Positions 43,939 through 52,792 of a stretch of 64,000 bases of DNA are shown one piece after another. The DNA comes from Alkalimonas amylolytica. Lineage in GTDB: Bacteria > Pseudomonadota > Gammaproteobacteria > Enterobacterales > Alteromonadaceae. The first letter of the stretch is position 1. Each line of letters opens with the position of its first letter. The stretch lies in assembly GCF_900107845.1 (NCBI RefSeq), contig NZ_FNRM01000005.1, positions 124,001-188,000 of the forward strand, read 5' to 3'. A program made the position numbers and the translations under genes. Below the pieces are notes generated by a model. The model was not told the DNA's origin. It worked only from the letters and a program-made list of their open reading frames with translations, and did no database searches.

Positions 43939-44196
43939 ATGGACGATGCTCAGCTTGATCAAGCACTCTTATTTGAAGTGATTGAAAATCAATTGGCCGA
44001 TCGCTACCCAAAAGAAACCACTGAAACCCTGATGCGGCTGCAACTGACCGGGCATAGCCGTGAAGACGCCATTGAACTGATGGCGTGTGCTTTGGCGCCA
44101 GAGATGGAGGCGGTGATAGAACGCAAAGAAGCTTTTAATTTACCCCGTTATTGTGCGCATCTGGCGTTGCTGCCCGATACGCCCTGGCTGAGCTAG
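43939..44196 (+). CDS. Small acidic protein of unknown function
   Basis: An 85-residue soluble protein, helical by composition, with no family I recognise. GHSREDAIELMACALAPEM near the middle is the most distinctive stretch. ATG 43939 has AGGA seven bases upstream; the frame extends to 43873 without a better site. It stands alone between the DUF4398 operon and the chemoreceptor. Confidence 0.65.
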   Translation: MDDAQLDQALLFEVIENQLADRYPKETTETLMRLQLTGHSREDAIELMACALAPEMEAVIERKEAFNLPRYCAHLALLPDTPWLS

Positions 44197-44334
44197 CAAC
44201 CTTCCCCGTCGCCATCCCCCCAGGTTGGCGTTCTGTCATGCCTTTGTCTATAGTTAGCTGTGTAACCGCTGGCTGTTGTCTTGCACTGAAGAGAGTGCGT
44301 CTGCTAAAAAATTCTGATGATCAGGAGCTTTTTT

Positions 44335-45960
44335 ATGATTCGTTCAATGAAACTGGGCGTGCGCTCAGCTTTGGCTTTTGGCTTGGTCGCCTTGCTAGCT
44401 TTGCTACTAGGCTTGAATGCTATTCTACAGATGGAGCGTGTTGAGGGGATTACTGGTCAGTTGGTGACAGTTGATTTTAATGCTGCTAACGAAGCAGGCA
44501 ATTTACGCCGTGATTTAATGGCGTTGATTCTGCAATCGCATCGTATTCGCACGGCTGAAGATGTCAGCGAACGACGCGGGCTGTTGACGGAGGCGGAAGA
44601 CTTGGACCGGCGTTATCAAAGCGGCAGTCAGGCCCTTAGTGCTTTGCTACCTGACGGGCAGACACAAGCAGCACTGCGCGCTGCGGAGCAGCAATTTCAA
44701 CGCTATCAGCAAAGCTTCCAACAATTGATACAGCATGTGGAGGCTGGCCGAACAGTCGAAGCCAGACAGCTTCAGACCGGTACGTTACGCCAGCAGGCGG
44801 ATGAGTTAATGGTCGCGATTGATAGCCTGGAGGAACGCATTCGTGCCAATGCTGCTGCGACCGAACAGGAAGTGGTGCGGGTCTCCGATCAGGCCCAGCA
44901 ATTGTTGGGGGTTGGCTTGGTGGTTGTGCTGTTGCTAAGCGCCCTTTTTGCCTGGCTTTATAGCCGAAGCATCATAGGTCCAATGCAACAGGCTGTGACC
45001 TTGGCGGAAACCATTGCCCGCAATGATTTAACCCTGCAGTTTGACGTCGAGGGTAAGGATGAGCCTGCCGCTATGTTACGCGCTTTGCTGGCTATGCAAC
45101 AGAGCTTAAAAGAGGCGCTCAGTCATATTGGCCAGTCGGCCAGTCAGCTGGCATCCACCTCTGAAGAGCTGAGTGTGGTGACCGAGCAATCCACCGCCAA
45201 CCTGCATACCCAAAGCAGTGAGTTGGAGCAGGCCGCGACAGCGGTCAACCAGCTGACGGCCGCTATTGAAAATGTGGCGCAAAGCGCCGCTGAAACCTCG
45301 CGCGAGTCCGATGCCGCTGAAGCGGCCAGCAAGCAGGGGCAGCAAAAAGTACAACAAACCATGCAGACCTTAAATACCCTGGTTAGCGGCATAGAGAATA
45401 GCCTGAGCGGTGTGGAGTCGCTGGCAGGTCGGGTCAAAGATATTGGCTCTTTGCTGGATGTGATTCGTGCCATTGCTGAGCAAACCAACTTATTGGCATT
45501 GAATGCGGCGATTGAAGCGGCAAGGGCTGGTGAGAGTGGCCGCGGTTTTGCGGTGGTGGCGGATGAAGTCCGGGCCCTGGCACACCGGACGCAGGAATCC
45601 ACCAAGCAAATTGAGGCCATGATCAATGCAGTGCAGCAAGAAACCAACAGCACGGTCCAGGCCATTAGTGAAAGCAACGAGCAGGCGGTAAGTACCATGC
45701 AGGCGGCGTCGGAAACCGAAGAAGCTATCCAGCAGGTGACGGAGGTGATTGATAATATCAACCAGCAAAATGCGGCTATTGCTGCTGCCGTTGAACAGCA
45801 ATCCATGGTCTCGAAAGAAGTGGACTCGAATTTGACCACGATTCAGGATTTATCCACCCAAACAGCGGCTGGTGCCAATCAAACCAGCGCTTCCAGTCAG
45901 GAGTTGGCTCGGGTGGCGGAAGAGCTGAACAACCTGGTCGCGGAATTTAAAGTGGCTTAG
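44335..45960 (+). CDS. Methyl-accepting chemotaxis protein
   Basis: A 541-residue transmembrane chemoreceptor. TM1 is ~11-33 and a periplasmic helical ligand domain follows (~34-188). TM2 is ~190-212 ([21 protein letters not shown]), then a HAMP domain (~213-265). The cytoplasmic signalling hairpin has its tip at [22 protein letters not shown] (~380-400), running into [23 protein letters not shown] 44335 is eight bases after AGGAG. The ligand is unknown. No che genes are adjacent. Its stop overlaps that of the following convergent gene. Confidence 0.94.
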   Translation: MIRSMKLGVRSALAFGLVALLALLLGLNAILQMERVEGITGQLVTVDFNAANEAGNLRRDLMALILQSHRIRTAEDVSERRGLLTEAEDLDRRYQSGSQALSALLPDGQTQAALRAAEQQFQRYQQSFQQLIQHVEAGRTVEARQLQTGTLRQQADELMVAIDSLEERIRANAAATEQEVVRVSDQAQQLLGVGLVVVLLLSALFAWLYSRSIIGPMQQAVTLAETIARNDLTLQFDVEGKDEPAAMLRALLAMQQSLKEALSHIGQSASQLASTSEELSVVTEQSTANLHTQSSELEQAATAVNQLTAAIENVAQSAAETSRESDAAEAASKQGQQKVQQTMQTLNTLVSGIENSLSGVESLAGRVKDIGSLLDVIRAIAEQTNLLALNAAIEAARAGESGRGFAVVADEVRALAHRTQESTKQIEAMINAVQQETNSTVQAISESNEQAVSTMQAASETEEAIQQVTEVIDNINQQNAAIAAAVEQQSMVSKEVDSNLTTIQDLSTQTAAGANQTSASSQELARVAEELNNLVAEFKVA

Positions 45961-46721
45961 AGCCACATCCAGGAGATACCCAGGCCCCACTGGGTATCTG
46001 CTATATCACCAGATAAGCGCTTCAAAATGAAGCTATCCAACTGAAAGCCTGCACTGGGTCGCCATACCAGGCCACCGCCAACCACTGATGCGGAGTCATC
46101 GCCAAACCAGATGCCAGTTTCGACAAAAACAGTCACATCCGATGCGACTGGGGCACCATAGGTGGTGGCCAGAAACCAGCTGCTGCTACTGCGGCTGCCC
46201 TGCCATTGCAACATTATATCTGCGGCATGCCCATCTGCCCATAAATCCCAGCTAGTCACCAGTCCTATATCGACAGCATTGCTGGATTCGGTAAACTCCC
46301 GTTGACCGGTCCCCAGTTCAATACCAGCCTGCAGGGCCACGGCATCTGCGGCAAACCAGGGTGCCAGCGTCGGCGACGCATCGTAGCGAGCGCCTAGCCG
46401 GGCGTCACTGTAGCCTGATTGGGTGTGACGAACATCGCCCTGTCGGACCCGTTGCCGGATGTAAGGCGCCATTTCCAGTTGCAACTCCCACTGTGGCATC
46501 AAACCATAGCGCAACATGGTATGAAGCTCAGTTTCCTGGCTGCGAGTCTGCTCACGGTTGCTAAAGCTTACCTCTGGTAAACCCAGCTCAATCGACCAAG
46601 CGCCAACCGGAAGCACCGATGGAGCAAACAAAATGCCAGGGCGGTCAAAATCCGGCCACTCATCCGCAGCCAGGCCGCAGCAAGTAAAGACGGCTAAACT
46701 TAGCCAGAGCATCTTGATCAT
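45957..46721 (-). CDS. Outer-membrane transporter-like beta-barrel protein
   Basis: A 254-residue protein with signal peptide ([18 protein letters not shown]) and alternating amphipathic strands ending in an aromatic C-terminal strand ([10 protein letters not shown]), typical of outer-membrane barrels. [28 protein letters not shown] at the mature N-terminus and the overall length resemble the COG4313/'phenol MetA degradation' transporter family, but the match is by eye. GGAGAA precedes ATG 46721. It is convergent with the chemoreceptor, stops overlapping. Confidence 0.68.
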   Translation of the reverse strand: MIKMLWLSLAVFTCCGLAADEWPDFDRPGILFAPSVLPVGAWSIELGLPEVSFSNREQTRSQETELHTMLRYGLMPQWELQLEMAPYIRQRVRQGDVRHTQSGYSDARLGARYDASPTLAPWFAADAVALQAGIELGTGQREFTESSNAVDIGLVTSWDLWADGHAADIMLQWQGSRSSSSWFLATTYGAPVASDVTVFVETGIWFGDDSASVVGGGLVWRPSAGFQLDSFILKRLSGDIADTQWGLGISWMWL

Positions 46722-46956
46722 ATCAGCGTTCTCCGGAGTTCTTTTTGTTAACTATAGACCACTTCAGGTGCGTTAAAATGATGAAAGCCGTGGTCTATTA
46801 GCCTATTTCGGCGTGATATTTACTATTTTAGAAATTACTTACAATTTAAGTCATTGATTTTTTTTGTTTAAATTTTTGGCTTATTTTTTGCCTGCTAACC
46901 AAGTGCATTGGCAGCCGATGGCTGCCCTGATCAATTAAAAACAAGAGGAAAGCATA

Positions 46957-47841
46957 ATGTGGAAATTAGGTATCGCCGTTTTGGCACTGAGCTCTGGTTT
47001 GGCAATGGCCAATGAACGCTGTGCCTACAGCGCAGAGCGAACACTTAAGCTGTCGGATGTGCAGCGCTTGCAGCTGACCATGGCGTCCGATCAGCTGAAG
47101 CTGACTGGCAGCACTGGCAACGAAGTACAGGTGCATGCCCGGCTGTGCGCTTCATCGCAAAAACGGCTGGATGAATTGCAGCTGGCAAGCCGGCAACAGG
47201 GCCAGTCCACCCAGTTGCAGTTGTTGCCTGAGCGGCGCTCCAATCAATTTAGTTCAGGCCTCTTTGGTCGGGGTGGCAACTATGGCTGGTTCGATTTAAC
47301 CCTGCAGGTGCCGGCGGCCATGCTGCTGGATCTGACGGTCAGCTCAGGTTCGGCCAGTATTGAAAACATTGCCGGTTTAGAGCTGGTATTAAGCTCTGGT
47401 CGGGTGCAGGCCAGCAAGGTCGCTGGCCCGGTCAGCAGTACCGTCTCCAGTGGTCAGTTCACCCTGGCCGATGCAGGCCCGGTACAGTTGAATGCACTGT
47501 CGTCTGGTCAGGTGTCCCTGCGTCAGGTCGGCGCTGTGCAGGCAAGCAGTGTCAGCTCGGGCCAGCTTAGCATTGAGCGCGCTGCCGGTGATGTGTCGCT
47601 GAACAATTTGAGTTCAGGGCAGATCCGGGTCAGTGATGTGCAGGGCTCGGTCAGGGTTGACCGCATTAGTTCCGGCTCGGCCCGGGTCAGTGATGTGACC
47701 GGCGACGCGGCCTTTGGCTCCATTGGTTCTGGCAGCATCCGAGCAGAGCGCATTGGCGGTGATTTAAGCCTGGATCGCAAAGGCAGTGGTTCGGTACGAC
47801 ATCAGGAGGTGCGTGGCCAGGTGCGTTTGCCATCCCGCTAA
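46957..47841 (+). CDS. DUF4097-type secreted beta-repeat protein
   Basis: A 294-residue protein with a signal peptide (MWKLGIAVLALSSGLAMA). From ~115 to the end it is built of ~18-20-residue repeats, each with an SSG(Q/S/R) turn: VSSGSASIENI, LSSGRVQASKV, VSSGQFTLADA, LSSGQVSLRQV, VSSGQLSIERA, LSSGQIRVSDV, ISSGSARVSDV, IGSGSIRAERI. This is the right-handed beta-helix pattern of DUF4097 (putative adhesin) proteins. Function unknown; extracytoplasmic. GAGGAAAG precedes the ATG. A terminator follows at 47853-47877. Confidence 0.85.
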   Translation: MWKLGIAVLALSSGLAMANERCAYSAERTLKLSDVQRLQLTMASDQLKLTGSTGNEVQVHARLCASSQKRLDELQLASRQQGQSTQLQLLPERRSNQFSSGLFGRGGNYGWFDLTLQVPAAMLLDLTVSSGSASIENIAGLELVLSSGRVQASKVAGPVSSTVSSGQFTLADAGPVQLNALSSGQVSLRQVGAVQASSVSSGQLSIERAAGDVSLNNLSSGQIRVSDVQGSVRVDRISSGSARVSDVTGDAAFGSIGSGSIRAERIGGDLSLDRKGSGSVRHQEVRGQVRLPSR

Positions 47842-47852
47842 ATGGACATCAG

Positions 47853-47877
47853 GCCAGGCAGCGCTATGCTGCCTGGC
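47853..47877 (+). terminator. Terminator after the DUF4097 gene
   Basis: Perfect 10-bp arms GCCAGGCAGC / GCTGCCTGGC with a five-base loop, followed by AATTTGTTT. It separates the DUF4097 gene from the solute-binding protein gene. Confidence 0.75.
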
Positions 47878-47932
47878 AATTTGTTTCGGCTTTATCCATA
47901 CTTAGGCTCCGATTTTTTTATTTGGCAAAGCT

Positions 47933-48712
47933 ATGGTGCGATGGCTATTGGCTCTGGTGATGTTCAGCGCCACTTCACTGCAGGCAGAACTTTGTCTGCT
48001 CAAGGTGCAGGCGCAGCATTTTCCTCCGCGCTTTATTAAGCTGGAATCGGCCACCGGCGAGGTGGTATGGCAAGGCTTTAATGCGGAGTTGTATCAGCAG
48101 CTGGCTGAGCGGATGGGCTGTCAGCTGGAGCTGTTGGAAATCCCCTTTGGCCGGGCCATGCAACTTTTGGCAGAGGGTGAGCTCGGCATGATGAGCAATG
48201 TGTCGAAAAATGCAGAGCGCGCCGAGTTTGCTCACTTTATTGGTCCGGTTAGCACCGAGCGCACTATGGTGGTAGGGGATCGCTCCTTACGTGGTCAGGT
48301 GAGCAATCTGCAACAATTGGCTGAGATCGATGGGCACATAGGCCTGATGCAGGGGGTGTTTTACGGCCAGGAATTTGCCAATGAGCTGGCGCAGAATCAA
48401 TCGCTGCAAGAGCGTCTGGCTTATGTTGGCACCAGTCAGCAAAAGTTGGATTTACTGCTGCGTGGCCGGATACAGCTGACCTTTGAAGACAGTCTGACAC
48501 TGCAGCAGCTGTATCAACAGCAGGTGTTGGATGAGCAGGAACTGGTGGCGCTTTTTACCTTGTATGAAAGTCCTGTCTACCTGGCGGTCAGCAAAGCTGC
48601 ATTTGATGAAGACCGTTTGCTCCAGTTGCAGCAGGCCTGGCAGCAACTGGTGGCCGATGGCACCTTAGCTGGCTTACAACAACGTTACTTCTCAGCTGTG
48701 GAATCGCCTTAA
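47933..48712 (+). CDS. Orphan periplasmic solute-binding protein (SBP_bac_3-like)
   Basis: A 259-residue exported protein (MVRWLLALVMFSATSLQA) of the amino-acid-binding type. GFNAELYQQLAERMGCQLELLEIPFGRAMQLLAEGELGMMSNVS is the usual first-lobe segment, and TLYESPVYLAVSKAAF is near the second. No ABC permease or ATPase is adjacent; such lone proteins are common in alteromonads and may serve a sensor kinase or a distant transporter. The ligand is unknown. The ribosome site is weak. Confidence 0.82.
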   Translation: MVRWLLALVMFSATSLQAELCLLKVQAQHFPPRFIKLESATGEVVWQGFNAELYQQLAERMGCQLELLEIPFGRAMQLLAEGELGMMSNVSKNAERAEFAHFIGPVSTERTMVVGDRSLRGQVSNLQQLAEIDGHIGLMQGVFYGQEFANELAQNQSLQERLAYVGTSQQKLDLLLRGRIQLTFEDSLTLQQLYQQQVLDEQELVALFTLYESPVYLAVSKAAFDEDRLLQLQQAWQQLVADGTLAGLQQRYFSAVESP

Positions 48713-48798
48713 CTATGTTCGGGCCAGCAGGGCGAGCTTGGTCAGTCATGCATCGGTAATTTCCCCAAAACAGTGCAAATATTTCGTTAATTTGACTC

Positions 48799-48812
48799 TG
48801 CATACGTATTCA
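48799..48812. promoter_or_regulatory. Putative LacI-family operator before the alpha-amylase
   Basis: TGCATACGTATTCA is a near-perfect palindrome combining the arms of the two sites at 1.7-1.9 kb. It is immediately upstream of TTGTTT (48815-48820) and, 17 bases on, CATAAC, a possible promoter. It lies 207 bases before the amylase start, in a 306-base gap (48713-49018) that otherwise shows nothing I can name. Confidence 0.6.
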
Positions 48813-49018
48813 TCTTGTTTACCTGCACCAGCTTGGCCATAACAGTATGGCTCTGTGCAAACTTTAAACACAGAGATCGTGAGGCCTGTTTAGTACAGTT
48901 GGTGGCGTCTGGAGACGCAGGGGGTAACAGCAAGGACAACGTCGTGGGACGGCAAGGCATGATGCCGGGTAGTACAACTACAGGCCGGAAATAAAACCAT
49001 TTATTTTCAGGTAAAACC

Positions 49019-50782
49019 ATGCAAAAAACAGCCAAAACTTCCATCTGGCAGAGGATGCGCCACAGCGCCATTGCCTTATCCGCACTCAGCTTATCCTTTG
49101 GCCTGCAGGCCAGCGAGTTGCCGCAAATCCCGCCGCAGCAGATCAACAACACCATGTATCAGGCGTTTTACTGGGATGCCTACCCAGGCCTTTGGGCCAA
49201 TTTACCGGCCATGGCGGCCCCTTTGGCCGAGCGCGGCATTACCTCGATGTGGCTGCCTCCAGCCGCCAAGGGTATGAATGGTACTTTCAGTGTCGGTTAC
49301 GATGTGTACGATTTCTGGGATCTGGGCGAGTTTTACCAAAAAGGCACCACCGCAACCCGCTATGGCAGTCGCCAGCAGCTGCAGCAAGCGCTGGCTGCAC
49401 TGGACCAACTGGGTATTCAGGCCTATTTTGATGTGGTGTTTAATCACCGCATGGGCGCCGATGCACAGGAGCACATCCCCGGTTTTGGTCTGGCCTGGAC
49501 CGAGTACCATCTGCAAGGTCGGCAGGCACATTATACCCAGCAAAATTGGGGCTACTTGTGGCACGACTTCGACTGGGACTGGACCGCGTTTAATGGCTCC
49601 GACAATCAGCTCTACCCCGGCAAATGGTGGGGCAATACCTTCCACTTTCCTTACCTGATGGGCGAGGATGTCGATTACAACCGCTTTGAAGTGCAGCAGG
49701 AAATGAAAGCCTGGGGTGAGTGGATCATCAACCACGTTGGCTTTAGCGGCTTTCGGATGGATGCCATTGCCCATGTCGATACCGACTTTACCCGCGACTG
49801 GATCAATCATGTGCAGTGGGCTACCAGCGAAGACGTGTTCTTTGTGGCGGAAGCCTGGGTCAGTGATATCAACGGTTATCTGGATGCCGTCAATACGCCG
49901 CACTTACGCGCCTTCGACTTTAATCTGCGCGAAGATTTTGTCGCCTTAAGTAGTGGCAGCAAAGATATGCGTTGGTGGGGTGGTCTGGTCAATAGCCAGC
50001 ACCGCGATCGAGCGGTCACTTTTGTCGATAACCACGATACCAGCCGGGCTGGTAATCCTTATGGCATGCCGCAGGTGATCAACTACAAGAACCAGGCCTA
50101 CGCTTACATTCTGCTGCGTGAGCATGGGGTGCCCACCGTGTTTGCCCGCGATTACGACGAGTTTGGTATGGCAGCAACGCTGGATAAACTGATTGAAGCG
50201 CGCCGTTACTTTGCTTATGGCCCCGGCCATGAATACTCCGGCAATACCGAGGCGGTCTATGCTTATGTGCGGGAAGGGTTAAGTAATGTACCCGGCACAG
50301 GACTAGTGATGCTGATGTCGGGTCGTAACTGGGGTGGCCAGCAGTCTTTTAGCATCAACAGCCACCAGGCCAATACCACCTTCTATGATTACACCGGCAA
50401 TGTCGCTGGCACGGTGACCACCAATGCGCAGGGTTATGGCAGCTTCCCGGTCAATATGACGGAAAGTACCGGTTGGTCAGTCTGGGTACCACAATCCAGT
50501 GGTGGTCCGCAGCCGGGATCCATTACCCTGCGGATGACCAAGGATGTTGGTTATGGCTATTCGTTGTTCTTTACCGGCAGCAGCCCGGATCTCACCAACT
50601 GGGGTGCTGGTATTGAAGGCACCTGGACCAGTGGCCATGTGTGGGAAGTGACCATCCCGGATCCGGGCAACTTTGAATGGAAAACCCGCAAAGGCCCAAC
50701 CGGTGGCAGTGGTCAGGACTGGGAAAGTGGCGGCAACCACAACCAGAACAATTTGCATCCCAGTTTTAATGGTGGCTTTTGA
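49019..50782 (+). CDS. Secreted alpha-amylase (GH13) with C-terminal starch-binding domain
   Basis: A 587-residue secreted enzyme that cleaves internal alpha-1,4 bonds of starch. A signal peptide ends near LSLSFGLQA. The GH13 barrel shows all four conserved regions: DVVFNH; GFRMDAIAHV with nucleophile Asp248; VAEAW with acid/base Glu278; FVDNHD with Asp340. The organisation resembles bacterial liquefying amylases (GH13_5-like). Residues ~505-587 form a starch-binding-type domain (LFFTGSSPDLTNWG, FEWKTRKGP, WESGGNHNQ) resembling CBM20. It carries the same operator as the TonB receptor and malQ, so is probably maltodextrin-induced. A terminator follows at 50805. Confidence 0.95.
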   Translation: MQKTAKTSIWQRMRHSAIALSALSLSFGLQASELPQIPPQQINNTMYQAFYWDAYPGLWANLPAMAAPLAERGITSMWLPPAAKGMNGTFSVGYDVYDFWDLGEFYQKGTTATRYGSRQQLQQALAALDQLGIQAYFDVVFNHRMGADAQEHIPGFGLAWTEYHLQGRQAHYTQQNWGYLWHDFDWDWTAFNGSDNQLYPGKWWGNTFHFPYLMGEDVDYNRFEVQQEMKAWGEWIINHVGFSGFRMDAIAHVDTDFTRDWINHVQWATSEDVFFVAEAWVSDINGYLDAVNTPHLRAFDFNLREDFVALSSGSKDMRWWGGLVNSQHRDRAVTFVDNHDTSRAGNPYGMPQVINYKNQAYAYILLREHGVPTVFARDYDEFGMAATLDKLIEARRYFAYGPGHEYSGNTEAVYAYVREGLSNVPGTGLVMLMSGRNWGGQQSFSINSHQANTTFYDYTGNVAGTVTTNAQGYGSFPVNMTESTGWSVWVPQSSGGPQPGSITLRMTKDVGYGYSLFFTGSSPDLTNWGAGIEGTWTSGHVWEVTIPDPGNFEWKTRKGPTGGSGQDWESGGNHNQNNLHPSFNGGF

Positions 50783-50804
50783 TAGAACAGGTGGGTAAAA
50801 CAAC

Positions 50805-50833
50805 AAGGGCGTAATCTTTTGCATTACGCCCTT
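50805..50833. terminator. Bidirectional terminator between alpha-amylase and ilvA
   Basis: Eleven-base arms AAGGGCGTAAT / ATTACGCCCTT around a CTTTTGC loop, with T residues after the stem on both strands. It lies 22 bases after the amylase stop and 31 after the ilvA stop. Confidence 0.85.
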
Positions 50834-50864
50834 TTCTTGGGAGGCAGGTTGTGCTTTTGTGCTC

Positions 50865-52424
50865 TTACCCTGCCGTTAAAAAAGTCCGGTAACTCTGATT
50901 ATCACTGACCAAACGGTATTCATAGCCCAGGGTGTTTAAATGCTCGGCGATGTCATGGTGTTCCGCTACTTCAAAGCCTGCCAGCACATCGCCGGTGGCG
51001 GCGCCGTGGTTGCGGTAGTGAAACAGCGTGATGTTTTGGTGCTCGCCCAGCGTATTCAGGAAGTTCATCAACGCGCCCGGGTATTCCGGGAAGCTGAACT
51101 GATACACCTGCTCGGTCAGCGGTCGCGGCGGCAGGCCACCGACCATATGGCGCACATGCAATTTGGCCAGCTCATCGTCGGATAAATCCAGAAAGTCGTA
51201 ACCGGCATCCTGCAGTGCCTGCTTGACAGTATTCAGCTCCTGCAGCCCATGACGCAGTTTGATGCCGACAAAGATATGCGCTTTGTGATCGCTGGCGTAG
51301 CGGTAGTTAAACTCGGTGATGGCGCGCCCACCCAAGGCTTGGCAGAAGCGCCGGAAGCTGCCTTTTTCTTCCGGAATAGTGACGGCCAGCACGGCTTCTT
51401 TTTTCTCACCCAGCTCGCAGCGCTCGGAAACATAACGCAGGGTATCGAAATTCAGGTTGGCACCGCTTAATACGGCTGCCAGCTGCTGGTTGGGCTGGCA
51501 ATCGCTGTGCTGGCTGTATTTTTTTAACCCTGCCAGCGCTAGCGCACCAGCCGGCTCGGCGACCGCCCGTAAATCATCGAAAATATCTTTGATGGCGGCG
51601 CAGATTTCATCGCTGCTGACGGTGATGACTTCATCGCAAAACTGCTGCGCCAGCTTGAAGTTTTCGCTGCCGATGCGTTTGACTGCCACACCATCGGCAA
51701 ACAGGCCTACCCGCTCCAGGGTCACTGGTACGCCGGCTTTTAATGCTGCCTGCAGGCAGTTGGCATCATCCGGCTCGACGCCAATCACTTTGACATGGGG
51801 CAGTACGGCCTTGATGTACACCGCCATACCGGCGAGCAAACCACCACCACCGACCGGAATAAACACCGCATCCAGCTGGTTGTGCTGGGTTAACAGCTCT
51901 TTGGCTACGGTACCCTGCCCTGCGATGACATCCGGATCATCAAACGGCGGGATATAGATGGCACCTTCTGTTGTAGCCAGCTCGATAGCAAAACGATTGG
52001 CTTCGTCAAAGCCGGTGCCGTGTTGCACTACATTGCCACCCAAGGCTTTGACGGCAGCCACTTTTATTTCAGGTGTGGTGATAGGCATGACGATAGTCGC
52101 TTGCAAGCCCAGCTTGCTGGCCGACAGCGCCACGCCCTGGGCATGATTACCGGCCGAAGCACAGACCACCCGTGCATCCGGGCTTTGTTGCTTTACTTTG
52201 TGCAGCTTATGAAAAGCGCCACGTAGTTTAAAGGAGTACACCGGCTGCTTGTCTTCGCGTTTTAACCACACCTGCTGCCCGAGTCGCTGGCTCAGTTTGG
52301 CCATCGGTTGGGTCGGGGTTTCCACCGCCGCCTGATACACCGGCGACAGCAAAATCTCGCGCAGATACTGCTGCATCACATCGGTATCTGCCGGGGCGGG
52401 TTGTGCTGTTGCCAGGTTATTCAT
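50865..52424 (-). CDS. ilvA: Threonine ammonia-lyase (threonine deaminase), biosynthetic
   Basis: PLP enzyme converting threonine to 2-oxobutyrate, the entry to isoleucine synthesis. At 519 residues it is the long biosynthetic form. The PLP lysine is Lys66 in YSFKLRGAFHKL and GGGGLLAG binds the phosphate. Two ACT-like regulatory domains follow (~335-415, KEAVLAVTIPEEKGSFRRFCQAL; ~430-515, VYQFSFPEYPGALMNFLNTL). In this family they bind isoleucine (inhibitor) and valine. It is last in the ilvL-G-M-D-A group; 368 bases with an inverted-repeat element separate it from ilvD, so it may have its own promoter. Confidence 0.97.
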   Translation of the reverse strand: MNNLATAQPAPADTDVMQQYLREILLSPVYQAAVETPTQPMAKLSQRLGQQVWLKREDKQPVYSFKLRGAFHKLHKVKQQSPDARVVCASAGNHAQGVALSASKLGLQATIVMPITTPEIKVAAVKALGGNVVQHGTGFDEANRFAIELATTEGAIYIPPFDDPDVIAGQGTVAKELLTQHNQLDAVFIPVGGGGLLAGMAVYIKAVLPHVKVIGVEPDDANCLQAALKAGVPVTLERVGLFADGVAVKRIGSENFKLAQQFCDEVITVSSDEICAAIKDIFDDLRAVAEPAGALALAGLKKYSQHSDCQPNQQLAAVLSGANLNFDTLRYVSERCELGEKKEAVLAVTIPEEKGSFRRFCQALGGRAITEFNYRYASDHKAHIFVGIKLRHGLQELNTVKQALQDAGYDFLDLSDDELAKLHVRHMVGGLPPRPLTEQVYQFSFPEYPGALMNFLNTLGEHQNITLFHYRNHGAATGDVLAGFEVAEHHDIAEHLNTLGYEYRLVSDNQSYRTFLTAG

Positions 52425-52507
52425 TGCTACTCCGTTGACTTAATAACTGCTAACTACTTTTTGACTGTTTTTTCTCGCCGCCTCACCCATGTCGCAAGCA
52501 CAGACAG

Positions 52508-52740
52508 GCAGCAACACGTGGGGACGGGGTAAATACCTCCCTGTACCCTCTTGTCCGGCATCCATGCCGTACAGGCCCCGCTTAGTTGCTGCCTGTCTGC
52601 GCTATGCAGAGCCTCGGCTTCTTTTCAGTCGCTACACAGGGCTCGCTGGCGAAGACCACAAGCTGCTAAACAAGGCGTCTATAGCATGGATGCTGGAGCC
52701 GAGCCTACAGGGATGTATTCACGGCGTCCTTGTGTGCAGC
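52508..52740. repeat. Imperfect inverted-repeat element between ilvD and ilvA (MITE/REP-like)
   Basis: Arms of about 55 bases (52522-52576 and 52675-52729) match as inverted repeats at about 41 of 55 positions. The shared cores include AATAC, TCCCTGTA and GCATCCATGC. The last is itself palindromic (GGCATCCATGCC, AGCATCCATGCT). A second inverted pair is perfect over 15 bases: CAGACAGGCAGCAAC at 52501-52515 and its complement at 52585-52599. A related direct copy is near 52763-52780. No coding frame here looks real. The 368-base gap 52425-52792 holds this element and little else. Confidence 0.7.
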
Positions 52741-52792
52741 TTGTGGTTGCAGCTTACTCCGATGTTGTTACCTGTCTGCGCTTTGCTGGGGA

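Noticed and set aside
47842-48039. Short frame directly after the DUF4097 stop
   Set aside because: It overlaps a terminator and the start of the solute-binding protein gene and has no ribosome site of its own.
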